Shown: positions 25,048-35,918 of the stretch, one piece after another | Position numbering within the stretch: position 1 is the stretch's first letter | Layout: each line of letters begins with the position of its first letter | Source: Eretmocerus hayati | Lineage: Eukaryota; Arthropoda; Insecta; Hymenoptera; Aphelinidae | Length of the DNA: 64,000 nucleotides | Direction: 5' to 3' | Assembly: GCA_029851415.1 (NCBI GenBank) | Contig: CM056742.1 | Span: forward strand, 57,538,454 to 57,602,453 | Translations under genes and position numbers: made by a program | Notes under the pieces: generated by a model | Seen by the model: the letters and a program-made list of their open reading frames with translations, nothing else | Told to the model about the DNA's origin: nothing | Databases searched by the model: none

Positions 25048-27110
25048 GAGTACGTCCATGTCAAATTCAAACGGTTTCTGCAGCTATTTTTTTAAAATTC
25101 CCATACCATTTTTTTTCGACGTGGGGCACCAAAATAAGATGTTTCCTATAGTTTGTAGGTCCAAAAAAATTTTTTTGTCTCAGATAGGCCTACAAGAGTG
25201 ATTTTACCGAAAAATCAAAAATTGAAACTATCCTACCGTATTTTGCTCGTAACTTTTGATTGCTTTGACCAATTTGGATTTTCCAAAAAGCATTTGAAAG
25301 GTGACTTCGAGAGCTATCGATTGACCACTAGAAAAATCTCTCCCAGTTGTTTTTTGAACATCCGAAAGCTGAAATACTCAAAAATTACTGTTCGGCTCAT
25401 AACTTTTTTGACGTATATTTTGATTTTTTTTATTTCATTTTTTTTCGATTTGTATAGTAATAAACTACCTGCAAAAAAATTTTCAGCCATTATTTTTACT
25501 TTTGGGGCCTCCTAGAGCTGTTTAAGTGCGCAAAACCATCTCAAAAACTCGAAAAATGCGTTTTTACCTCGTTCAACTTTCTCGGGGGACCTCGCAACTA
25601 ATTTCATTGTGTTTGCAAGACTGTTTTACCTCAGAAATGACTGTTCTGAGTATTTTTTCAGTGTAACAGATGAACAGATTCGTAAAAATTTATTTCAAAA
25701 GCAAATTTTCATTCAATAATTAGCATCTCATGCGCATGCGTTGTTCTCTACGTCTCTGAAAATGTTTCCAATCGATAGCTGGTTCAATTTCCTTCAAAAA
25801 AACCTCTTGCTGAAGTCAATTTCATGCAGTAGAACCGGAGCTAAAGCTGTCAAACTAAAAAGAAATGTCTTAGGTATCAAATCCGTGAGCCTGGAGAAAG
25901 ATTGTCGGTCTCGTCTGCCGGTTGAAGCGTGTATTTCCGCTTCTACTCCATCAAATTAACTTCAACAAGGGGTCATTTTGAAGGAAATTGAGTCAGCTAC
26001 CGATTCAAATTAGTTTTGAAGCTCTAAAGTCATTTGCATGCACGAGAAATTCGAATCTAACGAATCATTGCCAGCAATTTTTTCCGACTCTGATCAGACG
26101 ATTGTGAAATTTCTGCGCAGGTAAATGATTTTGGTGCTTCAAAAACGATTCAGATCGATGGCTGACTCAATTTCCTTCAAAATGACCCCTTGTTGAAGTT
26201 AATTTGATGGAGTAGAAGCGGAAATACACGCTTCAACCGGCAGACGAGACCGACAATCTTTCTCCAGGCTCACGGATTTGATACCTAAGACATTTCTTTT
26301 TAGTTTGACAGCTGTAGCTCCGGTTCTACTGCATGAAATTGACTTCAGCAAGAGGTTCTTTTGAAGGAAATTGAACCAGCTATCGATTGAAAACATTTTC
26401 AGAGACTTAGAGAACAACGCATGCGCAGGAGATGCTAATTATTGAATAAAAATTTGCTTTCGAAATAAATTTCTACGAATCCGAGCATCTGTTACACTAA
26501 AAAAATACTCAGAATAGTCATTTTTGAGGTAAAACAGTTTTGCGAACACAATGAAATTAGTTGCGAGGTCCCCCAAGAAAGTTGAACGAGGTAAAAACGC
26601 ATTTTTCGAGTTTTTGAGATGGTTTTGCGCACTTAAACAGCTCTAGGAGGCCCCAAAAGTAAAAATAATGGCTGAAAATTTTTTTGCCGGTAGTTTATCA
26701 CTATACAAATCGAAAAAAAATGAAATAAAAAAAATCAAAATATACGTCAAAAAAGTTATGAGCCAAACAGTGATTTTTGAGTATTTCAGCTTTCGGATGT
26801 TCAAAAAACAACTGGGAGAGGTTTTACTAGTGGTTAATCGATAGCTTTCGAAGTCACCTTTCAAATACTTTTTGAAAAATCCAAATTGGTCGAAGCAATC
26901 AAAAGTTGCGAGCAAAATACGGTAGGATAGATTCAATTTTTGATTTTTCGGTAAAATCACTCTTGTAGGCCTATCTGAGACAGAAAAATTTTTTTGGACC
27001 TACGAACTATAGGAAACATCTTATTTTGGTACCCCACGTCGAAAAAGAATGGTATGGGAATTTTAAAAAAATAGCTGCAGAAACCGTTTGAATTTGACAT
27101 GGACGTACTC
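25048..27110. mobile_element. Hairpin element H3, 2063 bp, TSD GATA
   Basis: Two arms of about 1.0 kb in inverted orientation (25048 to about 26060 and about 26095 to 27110) surround a loop of a few tens of bases. Both ends are GAGTACGTCCATG. The tetranucleotide GATA occurs immediately outside each end (25044-25047 and 27111-27114). Identity of the arms is about 97% by eye. A 105-codon frame is open in both arms (25198-25515 plus, 26643-26960 minus) but is hydrophobic and Phe-rich and looks like translated repeat. No transposase is visible. It resembles a foldback-type nonautonomous DNA element. Confidence 0.8.
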
Positions 27111-28440
27111 GATAGTCTACGAGAGTCCGACCGTAGCCGGCGCAGTCCCTCCTTGTACGGGGTGATGTGCTCACTCCTAGTTACGTCGAGAATATACCTC
27201 ACATATGAATTGTGTAGTCGTTGCAGTCGCGATCGTTCTTTGTCCGATGCGTCAAGACACACCACTGCACAGTGATCAAAACGGGGCTGGACTAATGTCT
27301 CGACCAGTCTATGGCGAAGAGTCTTGGTGATACATGCCCTAATGGACCGCAAACCATACGGGGCTCTATTGACTTATTTCGCAACTTGATCGATTTGCGG
27401 TTTCCACTCAAGTTTGCTGTCTAATCTAACACCAAGACTCACTACCGTGTCGCTGAAGGGAACAGTCACTCCACCTGGCATTGAAATGCCGGACAGACCA
27501 ATCCTTCTCAACTCATTGACACTGTCTCTCGAGCCGAATCATGAGGCTTTGGTCTCACCGGCAATGAGCCCCAAGCCAGAGCGATCCGCTCACCTGGCAA
27601 CCAGTCATGCCACCTCCTCTAGTTGAGCTATACCCTCCAATACTTTCCTCTTCTCAGCATGGATATAAATCTGGAGGCCGTCAGCGTAGAAAATGTGCTT
27701 GACATTTTGTCCGCGTAGCTCGTCTGGCAGATCATTCACGTCAAGACTGGACAACAATGGAACAAGAGCCGAACCCTGTGCTACTCCTAGATTGGTGGCG
27801 AGCCAATCGGAATCACCGTTACTCCTAGATGTTACTATTTGGGAATGACCTTGGAGATATGACCTTGTCCACGTAAGTGCTATCTTTGAGATTCCTGATA
27901 GACTAAGTTTTTCCAACAATTCCGACGCTGAAATGGTGTCAAACGCTTTGCTGGAATCGAATAGCAGGAGCAATGTTATCTTTTTCACGTCCCTAGCTAT
28001 TCGGATGTCATCGGTAAGTTTCAATAATACCGTATGCACTGTTATGGCGTGGGAATCCAGTTTGAAGAGAGTCAAGCAGCTTCTTCTCTTTGAGGTTCTT
28101 CATGAGTTGGTCATGTGCTATCTTTTCCAAAACCTTGGAGAGAAAGCACAGCAGTACAATGGGACGGAGGTCTCAGACAGTTGACAGTGCAGCCGTCTTT
28201 TTCAGTGCAATCAGTTGTGCCTTCTTCGAAGCCTCGGGAAAAACACCCTAAGCGAAGGAGGAGTTGAAAATTTTAACAATTATATCGCATATGGCCGGAA
28301 GGATTTTTGCGATCATAATCTGCGGAATCTCATCCACCCCATGAGCCTGCGGTGAAAAAAGTTTCACAACCAGAATGACATCGACTGCAGAGGTGGGCTT
28401 TCGGGTCACAGATATTTCCCAATTTCCCATTTTCTTAGGT
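27111..28440 (-). pseudogene. LINE ORF2 reverse transcriptase, dead copy
   Basis: The minus strand carries ordered blocks of a non-LTR reverse transcriptase: an upstream HGVDEIP block, LRPIVLL, FDSSKAFDT, a GVAQGS box and FYADGLQIY. Next come the thumb/connector, with LETLVQPRFDH and EHITPYKE near 27190. The catalytic YADD is YADG here, so a metal-binding Asp is lost. There are four nonsense codons between 27352 and 27607 and a frame change between 28075 and 28248. The reading ends at 27111, where H3 begins. The blocks suit a jockey/CR1-like LINE. The copy is not functional. Confidence 0.88.
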
Positions 28441-28486
28441 GCACATGCTTAAATCTCCCTAATTTGGTACGTACATGAAGAAAAAA

Positions 28487-28991
28487 CATCGCCGGGGCAG
28501 TTTGGAGGTGCTCTTATAGTGCCCAACTGACACCATTTTCAACATTGGAAAACCTATACCAGGCGATCCGCTCGCCTAATCCTCCATGTCTCTGTGATCG
28601 CTGTAATCTTTCATGCCGCCTTTTGTCGTCTGGGAAATATGAAAACACACTATTCCGACGTGAAATTTCACAAGGAACACGATGAAATTCTCAGATTTGA
28701 CTTTCAAAGTGAACATGTGGTTGTATCAGCGGTTTTCTGAAAGAGTCACTAATAGCGCGCCAAGGTCATTTTGAAACACGAAACTGAGAATTTTATCGTG
28801 TTCGTTGTAAAATTTTACGTCGAAAAAGTGTGTTTTCATATTTTTTAGACGACAAGAAGCACCATGAAAAATCAAAGCGATCACAGAGACATGGAAGATA
28901 AGGCGAGCGAATAGTCCGGTATAGGCTTTCCAATGTTAAAAGTGATGTCAAATGTGCACTATAAGGACACCTCCAAACTATTCCGGTGATG
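28487..28991. mobile_element. Foldback element H4, about 505 bp
   Basis: Arms of about 225 bp (28487-28712 and 28765-28991) are inverted copies with roughly 80% identity. Outer words are CATCGCCGGGGCAGTTTGGAGG on the left (read to 20 bases) and CCTCCAAACTATTCCGGTGATG on the right. The loop is about 50 bp. It has no coding capacity. A MITE or an old foldback is the likely origin. Confidence 0.75.
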
Positions 28992-30134
28992 TTCCGGTAT
29001 AGGCGATAGCAGGTACTAGATTCCAATATATTTGATATTTTCATATTTTTTTCTATATAAAGTGTATAGTAATATCAATGTATCGCTCAGGTGATTCTGG
29101 CACCAAAATTATCGATTGCGAGAATCTAGAAAGAGAGATTGGTAGGGAAAAAACTCTCCGACAGGATCATAAATAACGAAAACATCTCTTAACTTCAGTT
29201 ATTTGTAATAGATGATAAACATGCTAATTTTCAGTACGCCAGTCTGTCACAATCGTTACTCGTGAGAGGTGTTTTTGACATCGAAAGACTCTCCTTCAGA
29301 ATTGAAAACTCTCGCTCTTCTAGATTTCTGAATTTTTCAATCGCTAATTGAAAATTGAAGATATATTCAATAGCTTGAAAGTTTAGTTCCCCTGTTGAGT
29401 CATGTTGCATCTACATTGGCGATTCCTTGAATACAAACAACATATGGATGTAGGCATATCATTTGACGTTCAAATTTGGCGCGGGAACTATTTGAGTGCA
29501 CGTTGGTGTGGATGTGATATGATCAAACAGATGAATCAGACTTTCAAGTTGTTGAACGATATTTTCAATTTTGGATTAACAATTGGAAAAATCGAAGAAC
29601 TGGAGGAGACAGGGGTTTTTATCTTTGAATAAAAATTTTTCTGTATCGACAACAACTCCCTACGAATAACGGTTGAGCCGTATTGGAATACTAGAAATCG
29701 ATATGTTCATTGTTGATTATATATTAATGAGCTGAGAGGTTTTTTTGTTTCCGGTAATTTTGGCGTGGGAATTTTTCCTCTACCAACTCTGATTTTGGTG
29801 CCAAGATCACGTAGGTCTTCGTTAATTTCCTATAGTAGAGTTGACAATTCTTCAATCAAGAGAATTGAAAATTACTTTAGAATTTTATCAGTTTTACGGA
29901 AATTATAATTTTGTATGACATTCCTTGAATATATCTAGAATTTCTTTGAGTATTCTCAATTCAAGTGGCATGTTCATGTTGAGCTTAGAAGAATTTCTAT
30001 ATTATTGAACATTAATTTGGAATCCACAATGTGAGATAAGAGTCTCCATATCTTCATTTCTTATATTATTGAGTTCTCCATGATATAAATAGATGAATGA
30101 GTATAATGAGTTGTATCCCAGAAAATTCAGTAAA
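28992..30134. other. No gene seen
   Basis: AT-rich. A plus-strand frame at 29402-29632 (76 codons, starting HLHWRFLEYKQ) has plausible amino-acid composition but no family signature and no splice context I would trust. Confidence 0.4.
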
Positions 30135-30194
30135 TAACGATGGACAACATCAGGGATTATTAATATAGAAGTTACTTGTGCTCGAGTTGATGAA

Positions 30195-30511
30195 TAATTC
30201 AATGATGGACTTCTTTTGAATTGGTCGAGCAGAGGCTTTATTTTAAAACGCCAACGTTTCACCCGTCAAAACTACACGGGCCTCTTCAGGGCTACATCAG
30301 TCGATCACAATTTCTGCATCTTGTTGATGCGGGTCTAATAATGCACATTACACAACATTTTTGATTGGGGGTGAAGATAAACCGCGGTGTTGGTGCCTTG
30401 TCAAACATTTGTCTCACTCTGCTCGATATAATAATAGAGCCTGAAATGATGAAGCCTCAAATAATGAAGCCTCTGCTCGACCAATTCAAAAGAAGACCAT
30501 CATTCAATCAA
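30195..30511. repeat. Inverted repeat H5 flanking a Penelope-type motif
   Basis: Left arm 30195-30240 and right arm 30466-30511 share AATTGGTCGAGCAGAGGCTT, inverted. A weaker extension holds ACATCAGGGATT at 30143 and 30514. The interior holds the hammerhead-like motif at 30247-30294. This arrangement, terminal repeats plus ribozyme motif, resembles Penelope-like element ends. Confidence 0.6.
30247..30294 (-). ncRNA. Hammerhead-ribozyme-like motif (Penelope type)
   Basis: The minus strand reads CUGAAGA (30289-30283), matching the CUGANGA box. It continues with a stem GCCCGU...ACGGGU, then GAAAC (30260-30256), then GUUGGC. GCC before the box can pair with GGC after it as stem I. CCTGAAGAGGCC...GAAACGTTGG is the familiar core in the terminal repeats of Penelope-like retroelements. 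One base next to stem II is unpaired and one pair is G-U, so catalytic activity is uncertain. Confidence 0.5.
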
Positions 30512-30774
30512 CATCAGGGATTCACTATAGACTTTGAAGTTTATTTAGAGGTCGCTCGATGTTTATATGTGTTCTCTCTCCTTCTCAGAAAATTGTCCGA
30601 GATATCTAATATAGTAGTCTTCTAAGTCAGAGTGATTCATGTCGTTTAGCGTTCAAGATGGAATATTCCCATGATGCCAGATTATAAATTATCTATCAGT
30701 AATTCCAGCAAGCAATTTAACAAGTGATGGTACTTTTATTCAGAATGATCAACTATTTAAGATGACGATATCTC

Positions 30775-31955
30775 AGACTGAAAAGAAAGTATCTGAAATT
30801 GTAAGAATTGAAAGGAACTATCTGAAAGTGTCTGTGAAAAAAACTATCTTCAAATTTCTGGCTGGAAGGAACTATCTACAATCGTGAGAGTTAAGAGAAA
30901 TCATCTGGATTTGCCTGATTTGAAAGGAACTATCTGAAAATATCTGTTTTGGGAAGGAACTATCTATGAATTTTTGTCGACGAGGAACTATCTAGAATCG
31001 TAAGAGTTGAAAGGAAGTATCTGAATTTGTCTGGTTCAACCCGTTGCGTATATACGGGGTCCCCAGGGACCCAACGTTCACTTCAATGTTATATTCCAAC
31101 CATGTACTGGTAGGAACCGGTCCTATGGCACCATCTCTCATTGGACAAGATGTATCACTATGTGATCCGAACGGTCGAAACCATGCAAAACTGATTACAC
31201 CAAAGTATGGCCCGTGCAAAACTGAACTGCACGAGAAATATCTTGGTGTGACTAGTTCTGCATGGTTTTGACCCTGGATGCCCAATCTCTCAATTCCATC
31301 CAAAAACGACATTCAGGAGTTGGAAACTGTACAAGTTTTAGGTCAATGCCCTGGTTCCTCTTGGAATTAGAACGAATCTTTTACGTGGGTCACTGGGATC
31401 CCGTGTGTATAAATCGTGACTTTCGGGGAGTGTGTACGCAACGGGTTGAGAGGAACTATCTGAATTTGTCTGGTTTGGAAGGAATAATCTAAAAAATTCG
31501 TTTTGAAAAAGGAACTATTTGTGAATTTCTGATTGAGAAGGAACTATCTGTGAAGAAATTCACAGACAATTCTTTTCTAAAATGAAAGTTTTCACATAGT
31601 TCCTCTTAAATCAGACGAATTCAGATAGTTTCTTCTAACCAAAAATTCACGGATAGTTCCTTTTAAACCAGAAATTGACAGATAAATCTTTTTTGGAGAA
31701 AAAATTTACAGATAGTTCCTTCTTAATCAGACGAATTCAGATAGTCCTTTTCAACTCTTACGATTGCAGGTAGTTCCTTTTAGCCAAAAATTGATAGATA
31801 GTTCCTTTCTACAACAGGAGAGTTCAGATAGTTCCTTTCCAATCAGACAAATCCAGAGAGTTCTTTTCAAGTGAACATTTTTAGATAGTTCCTTTTACAA
31901 AAATTTTTGGATACTTTCTTCCAAGTCTTGCGTTTTCAGATAGTTCCTTCTCACT
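30775..31955. repeat. Head-to-head array of a ~29-bp repeat (H6)
   Basis: About 13 units carrying AAGGAACTATCTGAA occur in direct orientation from 30782 to 31550. About 13 units carrying TTCAGATAGTTCCTT occur inverted from 31598 to 31950. Spacing is about 28-30 bp. Subtracting the 414-bp MITE from the left half leaves two arms of nearly equal length (about 354 and 352 bp). No coding. Confidence 0.85.
31036..31449. mobile_element. MITE inside the H6 array, 414 bp
   Basis: Ends are a perfect 15-bp inverted repeat, TCAACCCGTTGCGTA and TACGCAACGGGTTGA. The interior includes ACGGGGTCCCCAGGGACCC and has no repeat units of the array. It splits the ninth and tenth units. The target duplication cannot be fixed because the unit edge and the element edge share bases. 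Confidence 0.8.
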
Positions 31956-32655
31956 CTGGGCCATCGATCAGTAAACATCAATAGAACTAACTTGTTCCAC
32001 TGATTTCTAAAATGTAAATATGATTCTCGTGTAATAATCAATATGAATTGGTTTTGGTGAGATACGAAAAGTAACCCAAAAAATTGCATTGATTCCGATC
32101 TATTCTCCATTTCTAATCATAGTATGTGATGATCAAACTATTCCTTTGAGACGTACAATTTTTTGTCTTAAAGCTGGTCTTGTTCAATATCGAGAAAACT
32201 GAAGGTTAATTGACACCTTAAATGTTAGAAATACCTGTATGTTGTTATTCATATCTGATTGAGCTCAAGTTTTGAATTGAAATCTACAATTTATTGTCTC
32301 AAAGTTGAGTTTGTTTCAGTATTGAGGGTATCGAGATTAATACACATTTCAATTGTCTGGTAATGGCTACATGTTGTTACCCACATTCACTCAAGATCAA
32401 ATCGTTACCTCATAAATATATTTGGCAGCTCTCCTTACCATCAGTTCTATTATTATCTCACTAATCACAAGAATGACTGATATTTGGTCGAAGTTCGATA
32501 CAGATTGGGAATATTTCCAAAGTGATAAATGATCTAATTAGGTTCAGAATCATCATTTTCATGTGATTTGTGATGGATGGATTTTGTCTTGCATGGAATA
32601 TTTGGAGTAGAATCAAGTGTCTACTATTGGTTAAAAGATTCGCTACCGTAAGATT

Positions 32656-33102
32656 GGGTAACTTTGGTACAGTGAGTGCAACTTTGGTATACCTCTGAAA
32701 AATGACTTCCAGAGCTGCGTTTGGCAAGGTGAATGATTCTCACGCTCTGGAACCTATTCTTCCTTCTTGACACACACATAAACAATGTATTGAGCCACCG
32801 TAGATCTCGCGCTGATGATTGTACTTGTTCATTGAAGCTTTTTTTGAAAAGGCTGGTTTAGCAGCAATACGCGAGAGGTCTAGTCAGAGTGCCCGGCAAG
32901 GACTGTTCCGGAACGAAGTACGGGTGAATACGGGTGCTACATTTTGACCACATGAATCACCATATTGGAGAAACTATCGCTTCATTGGTGTATTTGAAGC
33001 ATTCGGGATTTTGATGAATGAAAAACAGGGGAAAAACGATGAAAAAGTGTACCAAGGTTACCCCACTCTAGGTAAGAATCATTCTGGTGGGGTAACTTTG
33101 GT
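32656..33102. mobile_element. Decayed inverted-repeat element
   Basis: GGGTAACTTTGGTAC at 32656 is mirrored by GTACCAAGGTTACCCC at 33049-33064, and a further direct copy GGGGTAACTTTGG lies at 33088. ACTTTGGTA words repeat inside the left end. Consistent with a MITE or its remnant; the boundaries are uncertain. Confidence 0.5.
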
Positions 33103-34411
33103 TCAACTTTGATTCAAAATACACCCATCCTATATATCTTCAAGTTTTAGTTGTGAGAAGAATGAGGATAGTGGTACGCTTTATTTCAATTGGTAAACCT
33201 GAGAGATGTTCCTTCAAAATTTTTTTCATGTATAGATCATTAGTATTTCATTTATACTTTTTGATAATAAGATTTTGAAACATTGATCGTTTCAATTCAT
33301 TGTATAATTCAAGATTCCATTGTCATGGTTTCAGTTGATTTCGAAATTCACCTCACTACCCAGTTTCTCCTGTTATGAGTATCAAATTCTAGAACCTTCA
33401 CGCACATCATTTATTCTCTTTTTTCATATCTTCATTTCATTTATTCACAAATTAATTTGTTTTCACTCATATGAATTCATATTTTACGTGTGATTTGTTC
33501 AAAGTTCATACTTGATATCCTTATTCATGTATTAAGCTGTTCAATTTGTTTCATAAATTTTCATAATGACTTTTTGGGAACATCAATTAATTGATTCACC
33601 CTGAGGTGATAACCATACCTACAGGCCGCAGCGAGCGTCGGCGAGCGAGGCCAACGCGCTAGTTTTACAAGGAATGTGAAGAAGACAACACAAGATTCGG
33701 CAGCATCTTTCCGCTAGAGCTTGCTCAATCTGATTACGTTGAAGATGCGGCGATTTTGACAAACCGTTCTTTAAAGGGAGTTGAGATTCGTAACATGAAT
33801 AGTAGTAGATTTCGTTGATGCTAATACTGTCTATGTTAACTGCTTTAGTTCCACGCTAGCGACTTGACGTGATCGCGGATTTCAAACTACTCATCCGAGA
33901 CTTTTATGATGATTTGCTCCGTACTACCTTGTGATCAATCACTACTTAAAAAGTAGTTATGATTCTTATTTAAAGAATTGAGTCTGTCAGTATCCGAAAA
34001 TTGGACAGTTTTATATTGAGTATATTTCAGTGTACCGTTTTGTGTGGTTACTGTTACAGAATTTGTTCTGTCTGGCAAGGACTGGTGTAGAGAAATCTGA
34101 TTGCACGACTTCATTGTGATGGAATTCGACCAATTCGAGTTTCATTCATCTAATCCCATTTTGTAGTGCTCACGAATAGCTCTGGTACAGTAGCTATTTT
34201 TCTGGATCGATAAGGAATTAAGATTATTATTTTTAGTTGACATATGTTCCGTCCCGAGCGGAGGGCTCGGGATAACAAATATATTTGAGTTCGTTGGAAA
34301 CAGTCGTATGGGTGGCTTGCCAAGTTGCACCTACCTTTTCTTAGTTAGCAGCTCAAATCCTTTCAGTCCCTTTCGATATCTGGGCGTATTGATATATTTG
34401 TATTTTTGTAG

Positions 34412-34412
<1 letters not shown>

Positions 34413-34447
<35 letters not shown>
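34413..34447. repeat. (TA)n microsatellite
   Basis: About 17 perfect TA units. Confidence 0.97.
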
Positions 34448-34449
<2 letters not shown>

Positions 34450-34555
34450 AATTATATTTTGAATATTCTGGATATGCACTTGGTCAGAATGACCTGATCT
34501 GATTTCATGTAACTGTTATATTGGATTTTCGTGAATCAGAAAGATAGAGAAAAAG

Positions 34556-35585
34556 ATTTCAATATCTATTCAAGAGACGATCAAAGTAATTTTAGATACC
34601 TAGATTTGAACCTTCAATAATAATCAATTTTGGAATCAGCTCAAATATTCAAAGTGAAATCGTTAATCCTCCAAATAAGCATGCATTTACAGATTCTGAA
34701 ATAATAAGAATGGATTTTGTGATGGAAATATAAATATATCAAAGCCCGTTAACAAAATCGAAATCACTGAAGAGAATCAGTATAAATGATAATCAATAAA
34801 ATAGGCGAATTGAATTGTCTCTCTTTTTTTTTTGATCTATCAGGGACTGCTGAAGTTCTTTCAACTTATTCTATGAATGTTAAGAATATAAAGCAACTTA
34901 CAATAAGATTGTTTTCTAAACTACTCGAGAGGAGAGCGGAGTCGTGATGAGTCGGCAGTCCTCTGGAGGCTGGAATGTCGATTCAGAAGGCCTTGAGGAT
35001 GAATCATAAGCTGATCCTACTGCAGCTCAACTTGAGGACGAATTCGGAGCTGGCCCTGCTGCAGCTTTAAGTACGGGTAACGCCACTTTCCAAGAGCGGG
35101 ATCAAATCTTACCGTTGGCTCGCCGCTTCTCGAACAGACGCTTTGTCATACTTCTAAGGTGTTTGGGCGGAGACAATAGCGCGGACTCAAAAGCTCCGGA
35201 AAGAAAACTTTGACAGACTGATCGGCGAGCTAACGTTCAAACTCATACTTATAGCCAGAGCCAGCTCGCGCAAATGTTGAAATTAGAGTTATTGTTTCAT
35301 CGGAATCATTTTGAAATCATGAACTGTATCAAGCGTGACCTATTGTCACGTTCAATAAAGTGTGGCTCATTGGCACGCGAAGCGAATGAATGGCGTGACT
35401 TCATGTCACGCATGATCAGACAGTAGAGTGACCTATTACCACGCGTGACAATAAGTCACGCTTTGGACAAGATCGACTCCGCTCTCTTCTCACGAGTCTT
35501 CACATCACTTCGTATATCGACTGTTGCGAGTTATACAAAATCTGAGTGAGACGGGGTGTCTCGTAAACGCGGGACGCCACACCTC
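34556..35585 (+). repeat. R1 repeat, copy a
   Basis: A ~1.03-kb direct repeat of 43827-44841 at about 93-95% identity. It includes an oddly conserved plus-strand frame at 34947-35214 and a cluster of GCGTGAC...GTCACGC palindromes at 35330-35470. The right end is ACGCGGGACGCCACA. Its pairing with R1b looks like LTRs, but duplicated flanking bases are missing (see rejected items). Confidence 0.85.
34947..35214 (+). pseudogene. R1 frame with in-frame TAA shared by both copies
   Basis: ATG at 34947 opens MSRQSSGGWNVDSEGLEDES, then TAA at 35007-35009. The same frame continues open to 35214 with acidic, Ala-rich sequence followed by LPLARRFSNRRF. Copy b (44203 onward) has the same ATG and the same TAA and a later stop. 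Because both copies share the stop, it predates their separation. Either the frame was already dead, or it is a suppressible stop. No family recognised. Confidence 0.3.
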
Positions 35586-35702
35586 CCCTGTCAGACCATT
35601 CTTGTCCCGAGAATGAAACCGGTGTTGATGTTGCGAGAGCTTTTGCAAGCTCGGGACGCCATACCTCCCCCGCCAGACCATTCTCGGCCCGAGAATGTAC
35701 CG
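35565..35702 (+). repeat. Two-copy tandem repeat, period about 86 bp
   Basis: CGGGACGCCACACCTCCCC...CAGACCATTCT at 35565 recurs at 35651 as CGGGACGCCATACCTCCCC...CAGACCATTCT. The first unit straddles the right edge of R1a, so the boundary of R1 falls inside a repeat unit. Confidence 0.7.
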
Positions 35703-35918
35703 AAGGTTTGGTGCTGGGCCTCACGAACACAACGAGGCCCTGACGTGGCGCCTCATCAGATCCAAGATGAAAATGAGTAATCTATTGAAACTGTAAATTT
35801 ATGCACATGGAAGTACTGGTACGTGTATATTGATCCTATTTTCCCTCACGTTTCCTCATTCTAGAGTCCATACATTCCTCACACTCGAATGATTGTGAGT
35901 TCGCGTCTTGCAAGCACT

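Larger units (their letters stand above)
31956..34555. other. Mostly unannotated; old MITE and (TA)n
   Basis: No gene. It contains an inverted-repeat remnant (32656-33102) and a (TA)n tract (34413-34447). A GC-rich island with GCGAGCGTCGGCGAGCGAGG is at about 33627. The remainder is AT-rich and featureless to my eye. Confidence 0.5.
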
